64,000 nucleotides of DNA from Paenilisteria rustica (GTDB lineage: Bacteria > Bacillota > Bacilli > Lactobacillales > Listeriaceae), in the NCBI RefSeq assembly GCF_013820765.1, contig NZ_JABJVM010000018.1, positions 1-64,000 of the forward strand, read 5' to 3'. Shown here piece after piece: positions 44,707-52,582 of this stretch (within the stretch, counting starts at the first letter, position 1; every line of letters begins with the position of its first letter). Position numbers and translations under genes: made by a program. Under the pieces are notes generated by a model. That model was not told the origin of the DNA and ran no database searches. It saw only the letters and a program-made list of their open reading frames with translations.

Positions 44707-46572
44707 TTATTTTCCAAAATCATACTTATTCTCTACATACACATCATACCAAATCATGAAAATAACAACCGTCCAAATTTTGCGGCTATAATCTTGTTTT
44801 CCAGCACAATGATCGTCTAGCAATTGCAAAACATATTTTTTGTTGATTAAATGATCTGTTGGTGAATCGCGAATAATATCTTTAACCCATTGATTCATCT
44901 CGTCTTTCAACCAATGACGAATCGGTACTGGGAATCCAAGTTTACGACGATTCAAAACATGATCTGGTACAAATGCTTCAGCAGCTTTGCGCAACATGTA
45001 TTTCGTTGTACCATTCGTTGTTTTAAGCGACGCTGGGATATCTTTTGCGACACGGAATACTTCTTTATCTAAGAACGGCACGCGGACTTCTAGCGAGTTC
45101 GCCATCGTCATTCGATCTGCCTTCAACAAGATGTCACCACGCATCCACGTATGGATATCGATGTATTGCATCCGCTCAACTGGATTGTAACCAACTGTTT
45201 CCGCGTACAATGGATCGGTAATTTTAGTATAGTCATGGCCAGCTTGATATTTCGGTAACAAGATTTTTTTCTCGGCTTCCGTAAACATCTTGGCGTTACC
45301 AATATAACGTTCTTCCATCGGCGTCGTTCCGCGTTCTAGGAAGCTCTTACCACGCATTCCCTCAGGCATGACATTGGCGACACCGCGTAACATGGATTTC
45401 AAAACACCTGGCATTTTATTAAACATGGACAATGAGTTCGGCTCGTTATAAATATTATACCCACCGAAAAGTTCATCAGCGCCCTCTCCTGATAAAGCAA
45501 CTGTCACGTGTTTACGCGCTTCACGAGATAGGAAATAAAGCGGAATCGCAGCTGGATCTGCCAACGGATCATCCATATGCCAAACAATTTTCGGCAATTC
45601 ATCCATGTATTCTTGTGGCGTAATAATGTAACTTATGTTCTCCACACCTAGCTTCTCAGCCGTTTCTTTCGCTACGTCGACCTCACTGAAGCCATCGCGC
45701 TCAAAACCGACAGAGAACGTTTTAATCGCAGGGTGGTATTCTTTGGCAATGGCCGCAATAATCGAGGAATCAATCCCACCAGATAAGAACGAGCCAACTG
45801 GAACGTCACTGCGCATATGCATTTTCACAGAATCGTACATTACATCACGAATTTCTTTAATAAACGTATCTTCTGACTTCGCAACTGGTTGGAACTTCGC
45901 CTTCCAATATTGACTAATCTGCATTGATTCGCCGATTTTTTTCGTGAAATAATGGCCAGGTTCTAAGCGTTTAATACCTTGCGTCAAAGAATCCGGCTCT
46001 GGAACAAACTGGAACGTCATATAATTTTGTAATGACACTTCATCCAATTTTGTCGATTTCAGCGCATGTAAGATTGATTTCTTTTCAGAGCCCATATAAA
46101 GTTTTCCATCTTCTTCTGCATAGAAAAACGGCTTGATACCAAATGGATCGCGGGCACCGTAAATTTTTTCCTCTACTTTATCCCAAATAACAAAGCCAAA
46201 CATACCGCGCAATTGTTCCGCCGTTTTTTCCTTATACTTGGCATATGTAGCAATAATAACCTCTGTATCACTGCTCGTCTCAAAAGTCATGCCCTCATTC
46301 ACTAAGTTCTCGCGCAGCTCCACATAATTATAAATTTCACCATTGAAAATTATCCAATAACGCTCATTCTCGTACGTCAGCGGCTGATGACCGTTCTCCA
46401 CATCAATAATACTGAGTCGGCGGAAACCAAACTGAACATGTTCATCCGTAAAATAACCCTCATCATCAGGTCCACGGTGAGTAATCATGTCATTCATTTG
46501 CTTAAATGTTTCCTTCTCTTCGCCAGTAATTTCAGCAATGCGGTCATGTACGCATCCAATAAATCCACACAT
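44707..46572 (-). CDS. asnB: Asparagine synthetase (glutamine-hydrolysing)
   Basis: 621 residues. The amidotransferase nucleophile is Cys2 (MCGFIGC), with RLSIID, FNGEIYNY and SSDTEVI in the glutaminase domain; the synthetase domain has the PP-loop SFLSGGIDSSIIAAIA and ALSGEGADELFGGY. It converts aspartate to asparagine. Start at 46572 after AGAGGAG so that Cys2 is exposed after Met removal. Single gene with its own terminator. Confidence 0.95.
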   Translation of the reverse strand: MCGFIGCVHDRIAEITGEEKETFKQMNDMITHRGPDDEGYFTDEHVQFGFRRLSIIDVENGHQPLTYENERYWIIFNGEIYNYVELRENLVNEGMTFETSSDTEVIIATYAKYKEKTAEQLRGMFGFVIWDKVEEKIYGARDPFGIKPFFYAEEDGKLYMGSEKKSILHALKSTKLDEVSLQNYMTFQFVPEPDSLTQGIKRLEPGHYFTKKIGESMQISQYWKAKFQPVAKSEDTFIKEIRDVMYDSVKMHMRSDVPVGSFLSGGIDSSIIAAIAKEYHPAIKTFSVGFERDGFSEVDVAKETAEKLGVENISYIITPQEYMDELPKIVWHMDDPLADPAAIPLYFLSREARKHVTVALSGEGADELFGGYNIYNEPNSLSMFNKMPGVLKSMLRGVANVMPEGMRGKSFLERGTTPMEERYIGNAKMFTEAEKKILLPKYQAGHDYTKITDPLYAETVGYNPVERMQYIDIHTWMRGDILLKADRMTMANSLEVRVPFLDKEVFRVAKDIPASLKTTNGTTKYMLRKAAEAFVPDHVLNRRKLGFPVPIRHWLKDEMNQWVKDIIRDSPTDHLINKKYVLQLLDDHCAGKQDYSRKIWTVVIFMIWYDVYVENKYDFGK

Positions 46573-46699
46573 CGTCACATTTCTCCTCTATTTTTAAACT
46601 ATTTATGTTCTCTTTTCAACAACGTCTATCATATCATAAATAGGCTTTGTTTGAACAGTATCCCGCAAAAAAAGACGGTTAGAATTGTTCATAAACCAG

Positions 46700-46760
46700 A
46701 TAAATCGGCGGCAAGCGTTTGTTTGAAGCAAAATTTACGTCTTACCCCAAAAAATAGGAT
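46700..46760 (-). repeat. Degenerate partial copy of the hairpin-repeat family
   Basis: TAAATCGGCGGCAAGCG (46701-46717) is the outer right arm of copy A read on the other strand. What follows (TTTGTTTGAAGCAAAATTT, then CGTCTTACCCCAAAAAATAGGA) matches, with changes, the reverse strand of the sequence just left of copy B. The hairpin core is missing. Confidence 0.6.
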
Positions 46761-46885
46761 TCGTCCTATCTCAAAAATAATGAATGATATTGCAATTTTA
46801 TTATGATTTGAGTTCCTTTCAGCCTATCTCTAAGTATCTTACAAAAAATCGTATTTTTATGTATATCTAAAAATCCACCACAAAA

Positions 46886-47012
46886 CAGCAGCGGGCCGCC
46901 AAAGGTTTAGTTTCTAAGCAAAAGCGAGTACCGACGTGGAATGTACTAAAGTACATGAGCATCGGAACACAGCTTTTAACGACGAAAATGAGCCTTTGGC
47001 GGCCCGCTGCTG
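46886..47012 (+). repeat. Large hairpin repeat, copy C
   Basis: A perfect 20-bp inverted repeat (46886-46905 and 46993-47012; arm begins CAGCAGCGGGCC) encloses 87 bases. Inside, AAAAGC pairs with GCTTTT, and the core CCGACGTGGAATGTACT, AAA, GTACATGAGCATCGG keeps the layout of copies A and B (CCGR, GYGGA, paired arm, TGAG, YCGGAA) with changed but still complementary stem bases. It lies eight bases after the carbonic anhydrase stop but has no U-run. Confidence 0.78.
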
Positions 47013-47020
47013 GGCGATTT

Positions 47021-47797
47021 TTAGTTTTCGGTGTGTTTTAATACTGGACGGTCATGTAGTGGTTGAATTTTACGGTTGTTGCCATCGTAGTATTTGTTGA
47101 ATTCTGCAATTTGTTCTTTTGAAACTTCTACTGGTGTCGACATAACATACCATTCTACGTTTTCAGATAGTGGTGGTGTTGTTAGAGAGCCTAGGTAGTG
47201 GTAGTATGATTTGTTTGTTGGAAGTAGAGCTGCTACGTCGATTGGCTCGCTAACTGCTGTTTTCTCGCCTTTTTTAACGTTGTTTAAAATGCTTTGGAAA
47301 GCTGGATTTGCTTTACCTTCTTTGAAGAAAACGCCGATAACTGCTAGACGACTATCTTGATTTTCATTTACAAAGTGGGCTTCGATTGGATAATGTTTGC
47401 CATCCACTGTATGCTCACTTTCTGCGTGAAAATGGAATTGATTTAATTCAAATTTGCGTCCGTTGATAGTGGCTTGTCCACCGTCATCTACTTGGATACT
47501 GTGTCCGTTGTCTACTTCATCGGTCACTTTTTGATTGTAGTTTAATTCAATAGTTCCTGTGTCTTTCATTGGTTCTGTTTTGGCTGTTTCAATGTTGATT
47601 GGGGACTGTGTGTCGCCTGCTTCAAATTGCCACGATTTTTGATCATGGTAGTCTAAGTGATCCTCATGTTTTGCTGTTGTTTCGGTCTTTTCTGTTTTTT
47701 CTTCTTTTTTCGTGTCGCTTGCATCGCTATTGCCACAACCTGCTACGAGGATGAGTGATGCTGCGATTGCTGAAGCTGCTAATAATTTTGTTTTCAT
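47021..47797 (-). CDS. Alpha-type carbonic anhydrase, lipoprotein
   Basis: 258 residues. Signal peptide with lipobox LVAGC (C21), a charged linker of about 35 residues, then the alpha-CA domain: QSPINIET, zinc ligands H122 and H124 in QFHFHAESEH, third ligand H141 in IEAHFV, and YHYLGSLTTPPLSENVEW. It hydrates CO2 at the outer face of the membrane. The start follows AAAGGGG. It is monocistronic, with hairpin repeat C right behind it. Unusual for Listeria as I know the genus. Confidence 0.93.
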   Translation of the reverse strand: MKTKLLAASAIAASLILVAGCGNSDASDTKKEEKTEKTETTAKHEDHLDYHDQKSWQFEAGDTQSPINIETAKTEPMKDTGTIELNYNQKVTDEVDNGHSIQVDDGGQATINGRKFELNQFHFHAESEHTVDGKHYPIEAHFVNENQDSRLAVIGVFFKEGKANPAFQSILNNVKKGEKTAVSEPIDVAALLPTNKSYYHYLGSLTTPPLSENVEWYVMSTPVEVSKEQIAEFNKYYDGNNRKIQPLHDRPVLKHTEN

Positions 47798-47911
47798 GTT
47801 GAAAACCCCTTTCGTTAAGTAACTTAATTATTATATTACATAACGATTCATCTGTGTGTGTACTTTTTGTGACGAAATCATGGTATTTTTGCGAAAAAAC
47901 TACTCAAAATG

Positions 47912-47950
47912 TAAAAAACCTAGCTGGATTGGCTCCAAAGCTAGGTTTTA
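47912..47950 (-). terminator. Intrinsic terminator after metK
   Basis: Ten-base arms AAACCTAGCT (47916-47925) and AGCTAGGTTT (47939-47948), with a U-run in minus-strand RNA. Confidence 0.8.
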
Positions 47951-47955
47951 AAATA

Positions 47956-49170
47956 TTAATTTACAGTTGCAGTTTCTAATAAAAATTCTTTCATTTGTTG
48001 CGCTTTATCTATTTTTTCCCAAGGTAAATCTAAATCCAACCTTCCGAAATGTCCAAATGCCGCGGTTTGACGATAAATCGGGCGACGCAGGTCAAGCATT
48101 TTGATAATTCCTGCTGGACGTAGATCGAAAAATTTGTTTACCGCATTGATTAAGTCTTGCTCACTGTAACTACTTGTTCCATATGTGTCAATAGAGATTG
48201 ATACCGGATGAGCGACCCCAATAGCATAGGCTAGCTGTACTTCTACTTTTTTAGCAAGTCCAGCTGCGACAATGTTTTTTGCTACGTAACGTGCAGCATA
48301 GGCGCCTGAACGGTCCACTTTTGTCGGATCTTTACCGGAAAAAGCTCCACCGCCATGACGTGCATAGCCGCCGTATGTGTCGACGATAATTTTGCGACCA
48401 GTTAAGCCAGCATCTCCTTGAGGCCCACCAATAACGAAGCGACCAGTTGGATTGATGAAGTATTTCGTTTCCGCGTCAAGAAGGTTCGCGTCAATCACTT
48501 CTTCTATGACTAGTTTATGCAAATCAGTTGCGATCTGTTCTTGTGAAATATCTGGATGATGTTGTGTGGAAATAACAATCGTATCGACACGAATTGGTTG
48601 ATTATTATCATCATACTCTACTGTTACTTGTGTTTTCGCATCTGGGCGTAGGTAAGTTAATACGTTATTTTTGCGTAGTTCTGCGATTTTACGGGATAAT
48701 GCGTGTGCTAATGAAATGGGAAGTGGCATCAATTCCTCGGTTTCATCTGTTGCAAAACCGAACATCAAGCCCTGATCTCCTGCCCCAATAGCATCGATTG
48801 CGGCATCTTCGGCTGAACCATCGCGGGATTCTAAAGCGACATCCACACCTTGCGCAATATCTGGTGACTGCTCGTCTATTGCCGTTAAAACAGCGCATGT
48901 TTCCGCATCAAAACCATATTTTGCACGGGTGTAACCAATTTCTTTAATCGTATCACGCACGATTTTCGGAATATCCACATAAGTAGAGGTTGTTATTTCC
49001 CCCGCTACGAGTACCAATCCTGTTGTTACTGTCGTTTCACAAGCTACGCGAGCATCAGGATCTTTCGTTAAAATTGCGTCCAGGATTGCATCTGAAATCT
49101 GATCTGCAATCTTGTCTGGATGTCCATCAGAAACAGATTCTGACGTAAATAAATGACGGTTTCTTGCCAT
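47956..49170 (-). CDS. metK: S-adenosylmethionine synthetase
   Basis: 404 residues. [24 protein letters not shown] opens the enzyme; [16 protein letters not shown] and [16 protein letters not shown] are the hallmark ATP/phosphate motifs. It makes SAM from methionine and ATP. The ATG at 49170 follows AAGGAGG; a longer reading in this frame would run into the riboswitch terminator. Under S-box control. Confidence 0.97.
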   Translation of the reverse strand: MARNRHLFTSESVSDGHPDKIADQISDAILDAILTKDPDARVACETTVTTGLVLVAGEITTSTYVDIPKIVRDTIKEIGYTRAKYGFDAETCAVLTAIDEQSPDIAQGVDVALESRDGSAEDAAIDAIGAGDQGLMFGFATDETEELMPLPISLAHALSRKIAELRKNNVLTYLRPDAKTQVTVEYDDNNQPIRVDTIVISTQHHPDISQEQIATDLHKLVIEEVIDANLLDAETKYFINPTGRFVIGGPQGDAGLTGRKIIVDTYGGYARHGGGAFSGKDPTKVDRSGAYAARYVAKNIVAAGLAKKVEVQLAYAIGVAHPVSISIDTYGTSSYSEQDLINAVNKFFDLRPAGIIKMLDLRRPIYRQTAAFGHFGRLDLDLPWEKIDKAQQMKEFLLETATVN

Positions 49171-49291
49171 TCTTTGTTTCCTCCTTTTTCTTCTCCATCG
49201 CGAAGTGGTTTGCAAAAATGCGAACTTATCGTCTGTTTCCTTGTAGTTTTCGTTCACGCTTTCATGCGACATGTTTTATCCTCATGCCAAC

Positions 49292-49466
49292 AAAAAAGCC
49301 TTCTCCCTATTTGCCAATTGCACGCGGAATAGAGAGAAGGCTATTATTTACAATACCTTCGCTCTCATCGATCAGGAAATCACTTCCTGCCACAGGTTAG
49401 CACCTTACAATACATGTAGGTTGCCGGGTTTCAAAGGGCCAGTCCCTCTACCGCTCTGGATAAGAG
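49292..49466 (-). promoter_or_regulatory. SAM-I (S-box) riboswitch of metK
   Basis: Minus strand: CTTATCCAGAGCGGTAGAGG, then GACTGGCCC, GAAACCCGGCAACC, and AAGGTGCTAACC, the conserved S-box blocks; then a terminator GCCTTCTC...GAGAAGGC with six U (49292-49342). SAM binding should stop transcription before metK. Confidence 0.95.
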
Positions 49467-49486
49467 TTTAATTTAGTTTTCACGTT

Positions 49487-49515
49487 ATTGTAACATGTTT
49501 CATTATTATTGTCAC
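49487..49515 (-). promoter_or_regulatory. Promoter of the metK transcript
   Basis: GTGACA (49510-49515 complement), 17 bases, TACAAT (49487-49492 complement), just before the S-box. Confidence 0.6.
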
Positions 49516-49524
49516 GCACAAAAA

Positions 49525-49881
49525 TTATTCATGCTTATTCCTACTTCTTTTTCGGATATCGCACGTCCGATTATCTGCCACCGCACTGTATCCAAATCGT
49601 CCCACTGGTTTTAAAAATGGCAAGTACATAATCAGGCCAATCAACCCTGTCAGTGGAAAACGCAACAACATCCGGCGAATCGCGAAAAATCCCTTCTTGA
49701 CACTCCCATCCGGTGCGATAAGATGAATTTCGCGCATTAGTTCTTCTTGTGAAAACCCGATATCCCTGGCACCTTGAAGCGGTCTCCAATCTATGACATG
49801 CATCCAGTCCAGCCTTTCAAATAAGCGCTTCGTAGCTTTGCAAAATCGACAGTTTTGATCATATAGAACGATATCTTTCAT
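49525..49881 (-). CDS. DCC-family thiol-disulfide oxidoreductase (DUF393)
   Basis: 118 residues. IVLYDQNCRFCKATKRLFERLD carries the DxxCxxC motif of the DCC family, followed by WRPLQGARD and the late FLKPVGRFGYSAVADNR typical of DUF393. Presumably a small thioredoxin-like redox protein; partners unknown. Start at 49881, ten bases after AAGGAG. Confidence 0.85.
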   Translation of the reverse strand: MKDIVLYDQNCRFCKATKRLFERLDWMHVIDWRPLQGARDIGFSQEELMREIHLIAPDGSVKKGFFAIRRMLLRFPLTGLIGLIMYLPFLKPVGRFGYSAVADNRTCDIRKRSRNKHE

Positions 49882-50006
49882 CCTCATTCATCTCCTTAAA
49901 TTACGTTTCTTGCTTACCATTCTCGCCAAACTATGTTAAAATGAATTTTATACATCGGGATTTCCTAGATTGTATGAATGCTTGGTTCACCAAAGGAGAA
50001 GAAACT

Positions 50007-50288
50007 ATGATATTTTCAGCATTAACTTTGATTATTTTTGCGATTTTTATTATCGCTGTGTGCATTTTTGAATTTGTTTTGAAATGGCGCTGGTTCAAGT
50101 ACTTTTTAGCGACAATGGGCTTGATTACGAGTGCAGTTATTTTCTTTATTAGCTTTTACGGCGGCGGGGTTTCACAAGCTGAGATCGCGATTTCCATTTT
50201 CATTGCCACACTTGGAGAATATATTTTCTCCCTAATTATTAGCCTCATTGCTTGGATTCGTCGCATGTCAGATAAGAAAACAGCGTAA
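50007..50288 (+). CDS. Small membrane protein, three predicted helices
   Basis: 93 residues: helices at about 3-23, 30-50 and 58-82, with a short basic tail (RRMSDKKTA). No domain recognised. CAAAGGAG lies eight bases before the ATG at 50007; the upstream ATG in frame at 49941 has no such site. Transcribed alone, ending at a bidirectional terminator. Confidence 0.7.
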   Translation: MIFSALTLIIFAIFIIAVCIFEFVLKWRWFKYFLATMGLITSAVIFFISFYGGGVSQAEIAISIFIATLGEYIFSLIISLIAWIRRMSDKKTA

Positions 50289-50300
50289 ATAATCAGTTAG

Positions 50301-50340
50301 AAAAAGTTGAGCCCTCGTATTACCGGCTCAACTTTTTTTG
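50301..50340. terminator. Bidirectional terminator
   Basis: Perfect 12-bp stem AAAAGTTGAGCC (50302-50313) with its complement at 50325-50336; T-run on the plus side, A-run on the other. Serves the small membrane protein and the DUF2584 gene. Confidence 0.87.
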
Positions 50341-50344
50341 TTGC

Positions 50345-50587
50345 CTAGTTACTCGAATTAAGCGACACTAGTTCATATGTAATTATCGTTGTATCGTTTT
50401 CCCAGATGAGCTTACGTGGCACTGCAATCCCGTTTGTCTCGCTTTCTTTTGTCGTCCGGACTTCTACCGGCACATCGATTGGATAAATACGATATCCTGC
50501 TTTCTCCAACTCAAAAAAATTATCTGAAATCCGCTTCTCTTTTCCCTTTGTTACGATCATTGTATTAACTTCTAATGGCATTCCCAT
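50345..50587 (-). CDS. DUF2584-type small protein
   Basis: 80 residues starting MGMPLEVNTMIVTKGKEKR, the DUF2584 opening pattern, followed by YRIYPIDVPVEVRTTKES and a strand-rich end. Function unknown. The ATG at 50587 lies within the last bases of the upstream Nudix gene (overlap), with GGAGG upstream, so the two are coupled. Confidence 0.75.
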   Translation of the reverse strand: MGMPLEVNTMIVTKGKEKRISDNFFELEKAGYRIYPIDVPVEVRTTKESETNGIAVPRKLIWENDTTIITYELVSLNSSN

Positions 50588-50592
50588 GCGTA

Positions 50593-51069
50593 TTACCTCC
50601 AATTATTTGATTTTAGTTGTCGCAGTGCTTCTTGAATCACGACCTGCATTCCTTCATCTCGCATAAAAAAACTGAACTGATTCTGCTGGACAAGGCTCGC
50701 TAAATCTCCTGCAATCAGCTTTGGCCCCAGTGTTTCCATATAATCCAACTGATTCACAAAACCTACGACATTCGCCAAATAAACGCGTTTGCTAAACGTT
50801 CTTTCTACTGTCTTTACTTCATATTGCGCTATTATATGTAATTTGTCTAATTTTGCGCCGGTTTCTTCCATTGTTTCACGGATTGCCGTTTCCGCATTCG
50901 TCTCCCCAGGTTCACCCTTCCCACCAGGAAACTCGATGCCACGGGTTTTATGCGTTGTAAACAACCAAGCGTCATGAAATTGTGCGATGACGAGCACATC
51001 GTCTGCTTCTTGTTGGATATCAAAATAAATCGATACCATATTCCCAAGCGAATCCCGATACGTATACAT
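50593..51069 (-). CDS. ytkD: Nudix nucleoside triphosphatase, YtkD-like
   Basis: 158 residues. Nudix box [24 protein letters not shown] at about 49-72 is complete. The remaining sequence ([23 protein letters not shown]) matches YtkD, a cytosolic (8-oxo-)dGTPase in Bacillus. Start after AAAGGGA. Translationally coupled to the DUF2584 gene; divergent from yidD. Confidence 0.86.
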   Translation of the reverse strand: MYTYRDSLGNMVSIYFDIQQEADDVLVIAQFHDAWLFTTHKTRGIEFPGGKGEPGETNAETAIRETMEETGAKLDKLHIIAQYEVKTVERTFSKRVYLANVVGFVNQLDYMETLGPKLIAGDLASLVQQNQFSFFMRDEGMQVVIQEALRQLKSNNWR

Positions 51070-51147
51070 GCTTATTCCCTTTCTTTTTTTCGAATTTGTG
51101 GTACGATAAAGAGGTTAAATCTCTTAAAAATGAAGGTGAGTCGCAAA

Positions 51148-51405
51148 ATGAAGAAAATCATGTTGGGCGGTATTCGTCTTTATCGCAAATATATTTCACC
51201 GCTAAAACCCGGAACTTGCCGCTTTTACCCTACTTGCTCACAATATGGTATGGAAGCAATTACGGAACACGGTGCTCTAAAAGGTGGCTGGCTGACAATC
51301 AAGCGAATTTCTAAATGCCATCCTTTCCATAAAGGTGGTGTGGATTTAGTGCCTATTAAGTGCGACCATAAAGACCACCGTCATCATCATTATAGTGAAA
51401 AATAG
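51148..51405 (+). CDS. yidD: Membrane protein insertion efficiency factor YidD
   Basis: 85 residues: [38 protein letters not shown] is the YidD signature, with two CxxxxxC-type cysteines and a C-terminal His-rich tail ([13 protein letters not shown]). It is a small membrane-associated helper of YidC insertion. ATG at 51148 with AAGGTGA upstream. Confidence 0.93.
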   Translation: MKKIMLGGIRLYRKYISPLKPGTCRFYPTCSQYGMEAITEHGALKGGWLTIKRISKCHPFHKGGVDLVPIKCDHKDHRHHHYSEK

Positions 51406-51445
51406 GAGTGCTTGCAAGAAACACGTGCTAGTAACCACTCCTATT
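51401..51445 (+). terminator. Probable terminator after yidD
   Basis: AATAGGAGTG (51401-51410) and CACTCCTATT (51436-51445) are exact complements with a 25-base loop; the T-run is weak. Confidence 0.5.
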
Positions 51446-51473
51446 CCTTAGATTAAAAATTTCAATAAACTGC

Positions 51474-51538
51474 TTGCCTTTTTGTGATATATACGGTATT
51501 ATGAATTTCTGATGTTAAATCGTAATCGCTACGATTTA
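51474..51538 (+). promoter_or_regulatory. Promoter with Zur box before the zinc-binding lipoprotein
   Basis: TTGCCT (51474-51479), 17 bases, TATTAT (51497-51502). Just behind it TAAATCGTA (51516-51524) and TACGATTTA (51530-51538) form a perfect palindrome with a 5-base centre, matching the Bacillus Zur consensus (TCGTAAT...ATTACGA type). Its place near the transcription start fits repression by Zur with zinc. Confidence 0.85.
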
Positions 51539-51591
51539 TTATTTTTCGGCATCAAATAAGAATCATTTCGATTTAGGGGGTTCCTTTTCTC

Positions 51592-52536
51592 ATGAAGAAA
51601 ATAGCAATTTTACTTAGTACGATTCTTCTTGTTTCTGTTTTCATGGTCGGTTGTGGTAATAGCGACGCGAAGACGAAAGATGCGGATAAGTTGACCGTTT
51701 ACACGACGGTTTATCCATTACAATACTTAGCGGCCCAAATTGGTGGCAAATATGTCGATGCACATTCGGTGTATCCTGCTGGTTCGGATGCCCACAGCTT
51801 TGACCCCTCACAAAAAGACATGATGAATATTGCAGATAGCAACCTGTTTTTCTATATTGGGCTTGGTATGGAAGGTTTTGTTGATAAAGCGAAACAATCG
51901 CTTAAAAATGAGAACGTGAAGTTTGTCGTGACGACGGATGATTTGAAGCTGCCAACTGTTGCCCATGAAGAGGAAGATCATGCGGACGACGAGGATGACC
52001 ATGATCATGGCGATGTAAATCCGCACGTTTGGCTGGATCCGAATTACATGGTGACGATGGCAGGCGTTGTACGGGATAATTTAAGCAAGGAACTTCCTGC
52101 ACAAAAAGCTACATTTGAAAAAAATTATGAGGATGTTGTATCGCAATTAAAAACGCTGAATAGCGATTACAAAACGATGGCTACGAGCGCGAAACATAAG
52201 GATTTTGTGACGGCACATGCGGCATATGGTTACTGGGAGCAAGAATACGGCTTGAAACAAATTCCGATTGCTGGTATTTCAACAAGTGACGAGCCATCCC
52301 AGAAGAAGTTAACATCGATTGTAAGCACGATTAAAAAAGATAAGATTCCATACATTTTGTTAGAGCAAAATACGAATTCCAAAATTGCTGACGTTATCCA
52401 GAAAGAAACGGATACGAAGACAATGAAACTGCATAATTTAGAGACATTGACGCAAAAAGATATTGATGCAAAACGCGATTATATGTCCATCATGAAGGAT
52501 AATTTAGCAGCATTAGACAAGGCGTTGAATTATTAA
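51592..52536 (+). CDS. Zinc ABC transporter substrate-binding lipoprotein (ZnuA/AdcA-like)
   Basis: 314 residues, cluster A-I fold. Lipobox MVGC (C21); metal ligands in GSDAHSFDP (H68) and NPHVWLDP (H145); a His/Asp/Glu-rich loop at about 125-143; AAYGYWEQEYGL and LLEQNTNSK further on. It should capture zinc outside the membrane. No permease or ATPase gene is next to it, so it must work with an ABC system encoded elsewhere. Start after GGGGG-type site. Confidence 0.92.
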   Translation: MKKIAILLSTILLVSVFMVGCGNSDAKTKDADKLTVYTTVYPLQYLAAQIGGKYVDAHSVYPAGSDAHSFDPSQKDMMNIADSNLFFYIGLGMEGFVDKAKQSLKNENVKFVVTTDDLKLPTVAHEEEDHADDEDDHDHGDVNPHVWLDPNYMVTMAGVVRDNLSKELPAQKATFEKNYEDVVSQLKTLNSDYKTMATSAKHKDFVTAHAAYGYWEQEYGLKQIPIAGISTSDEPSQKKLTSIVSTIKKDKIPYILLEQNTNSKIADVIQKETDTKTMKLHNLETLTQKDIDAKRDYMSIMKDNLAALDKALNY

Positions 52537-52543
52537 TGTAGAG

Positions 52544-52576
52544 AAAAGGCCGAGCGCTTCACACGCTCGGCCTTTT
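52544..52576. terminator. Bidirectional terminator between the zinc lipoprotein and menE
   Basis: Perfect 13-bp stem AAAAGGCCGAGCG (52544-52556) with its complement at 52564-52576 and a seven-base loop. Confidence 0.9.
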
Positions 52577-52582
52577 CCTATA

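Noticed and set aside
46886-47012. Copy C as a simple terminator of the carbonic anhydrase gene
   Set aside because: There is no U-run on the minus-strand side, the loop is 87 bases and has a conserved internal motif, so it fits the repeat family better.
49170-49272. N-terminal extension of metK
   Set aside because: The extra codons run back through the ribosome site and leader towards the S-box terminator; MetK proteins start at the [12 protein letters not shown] position.
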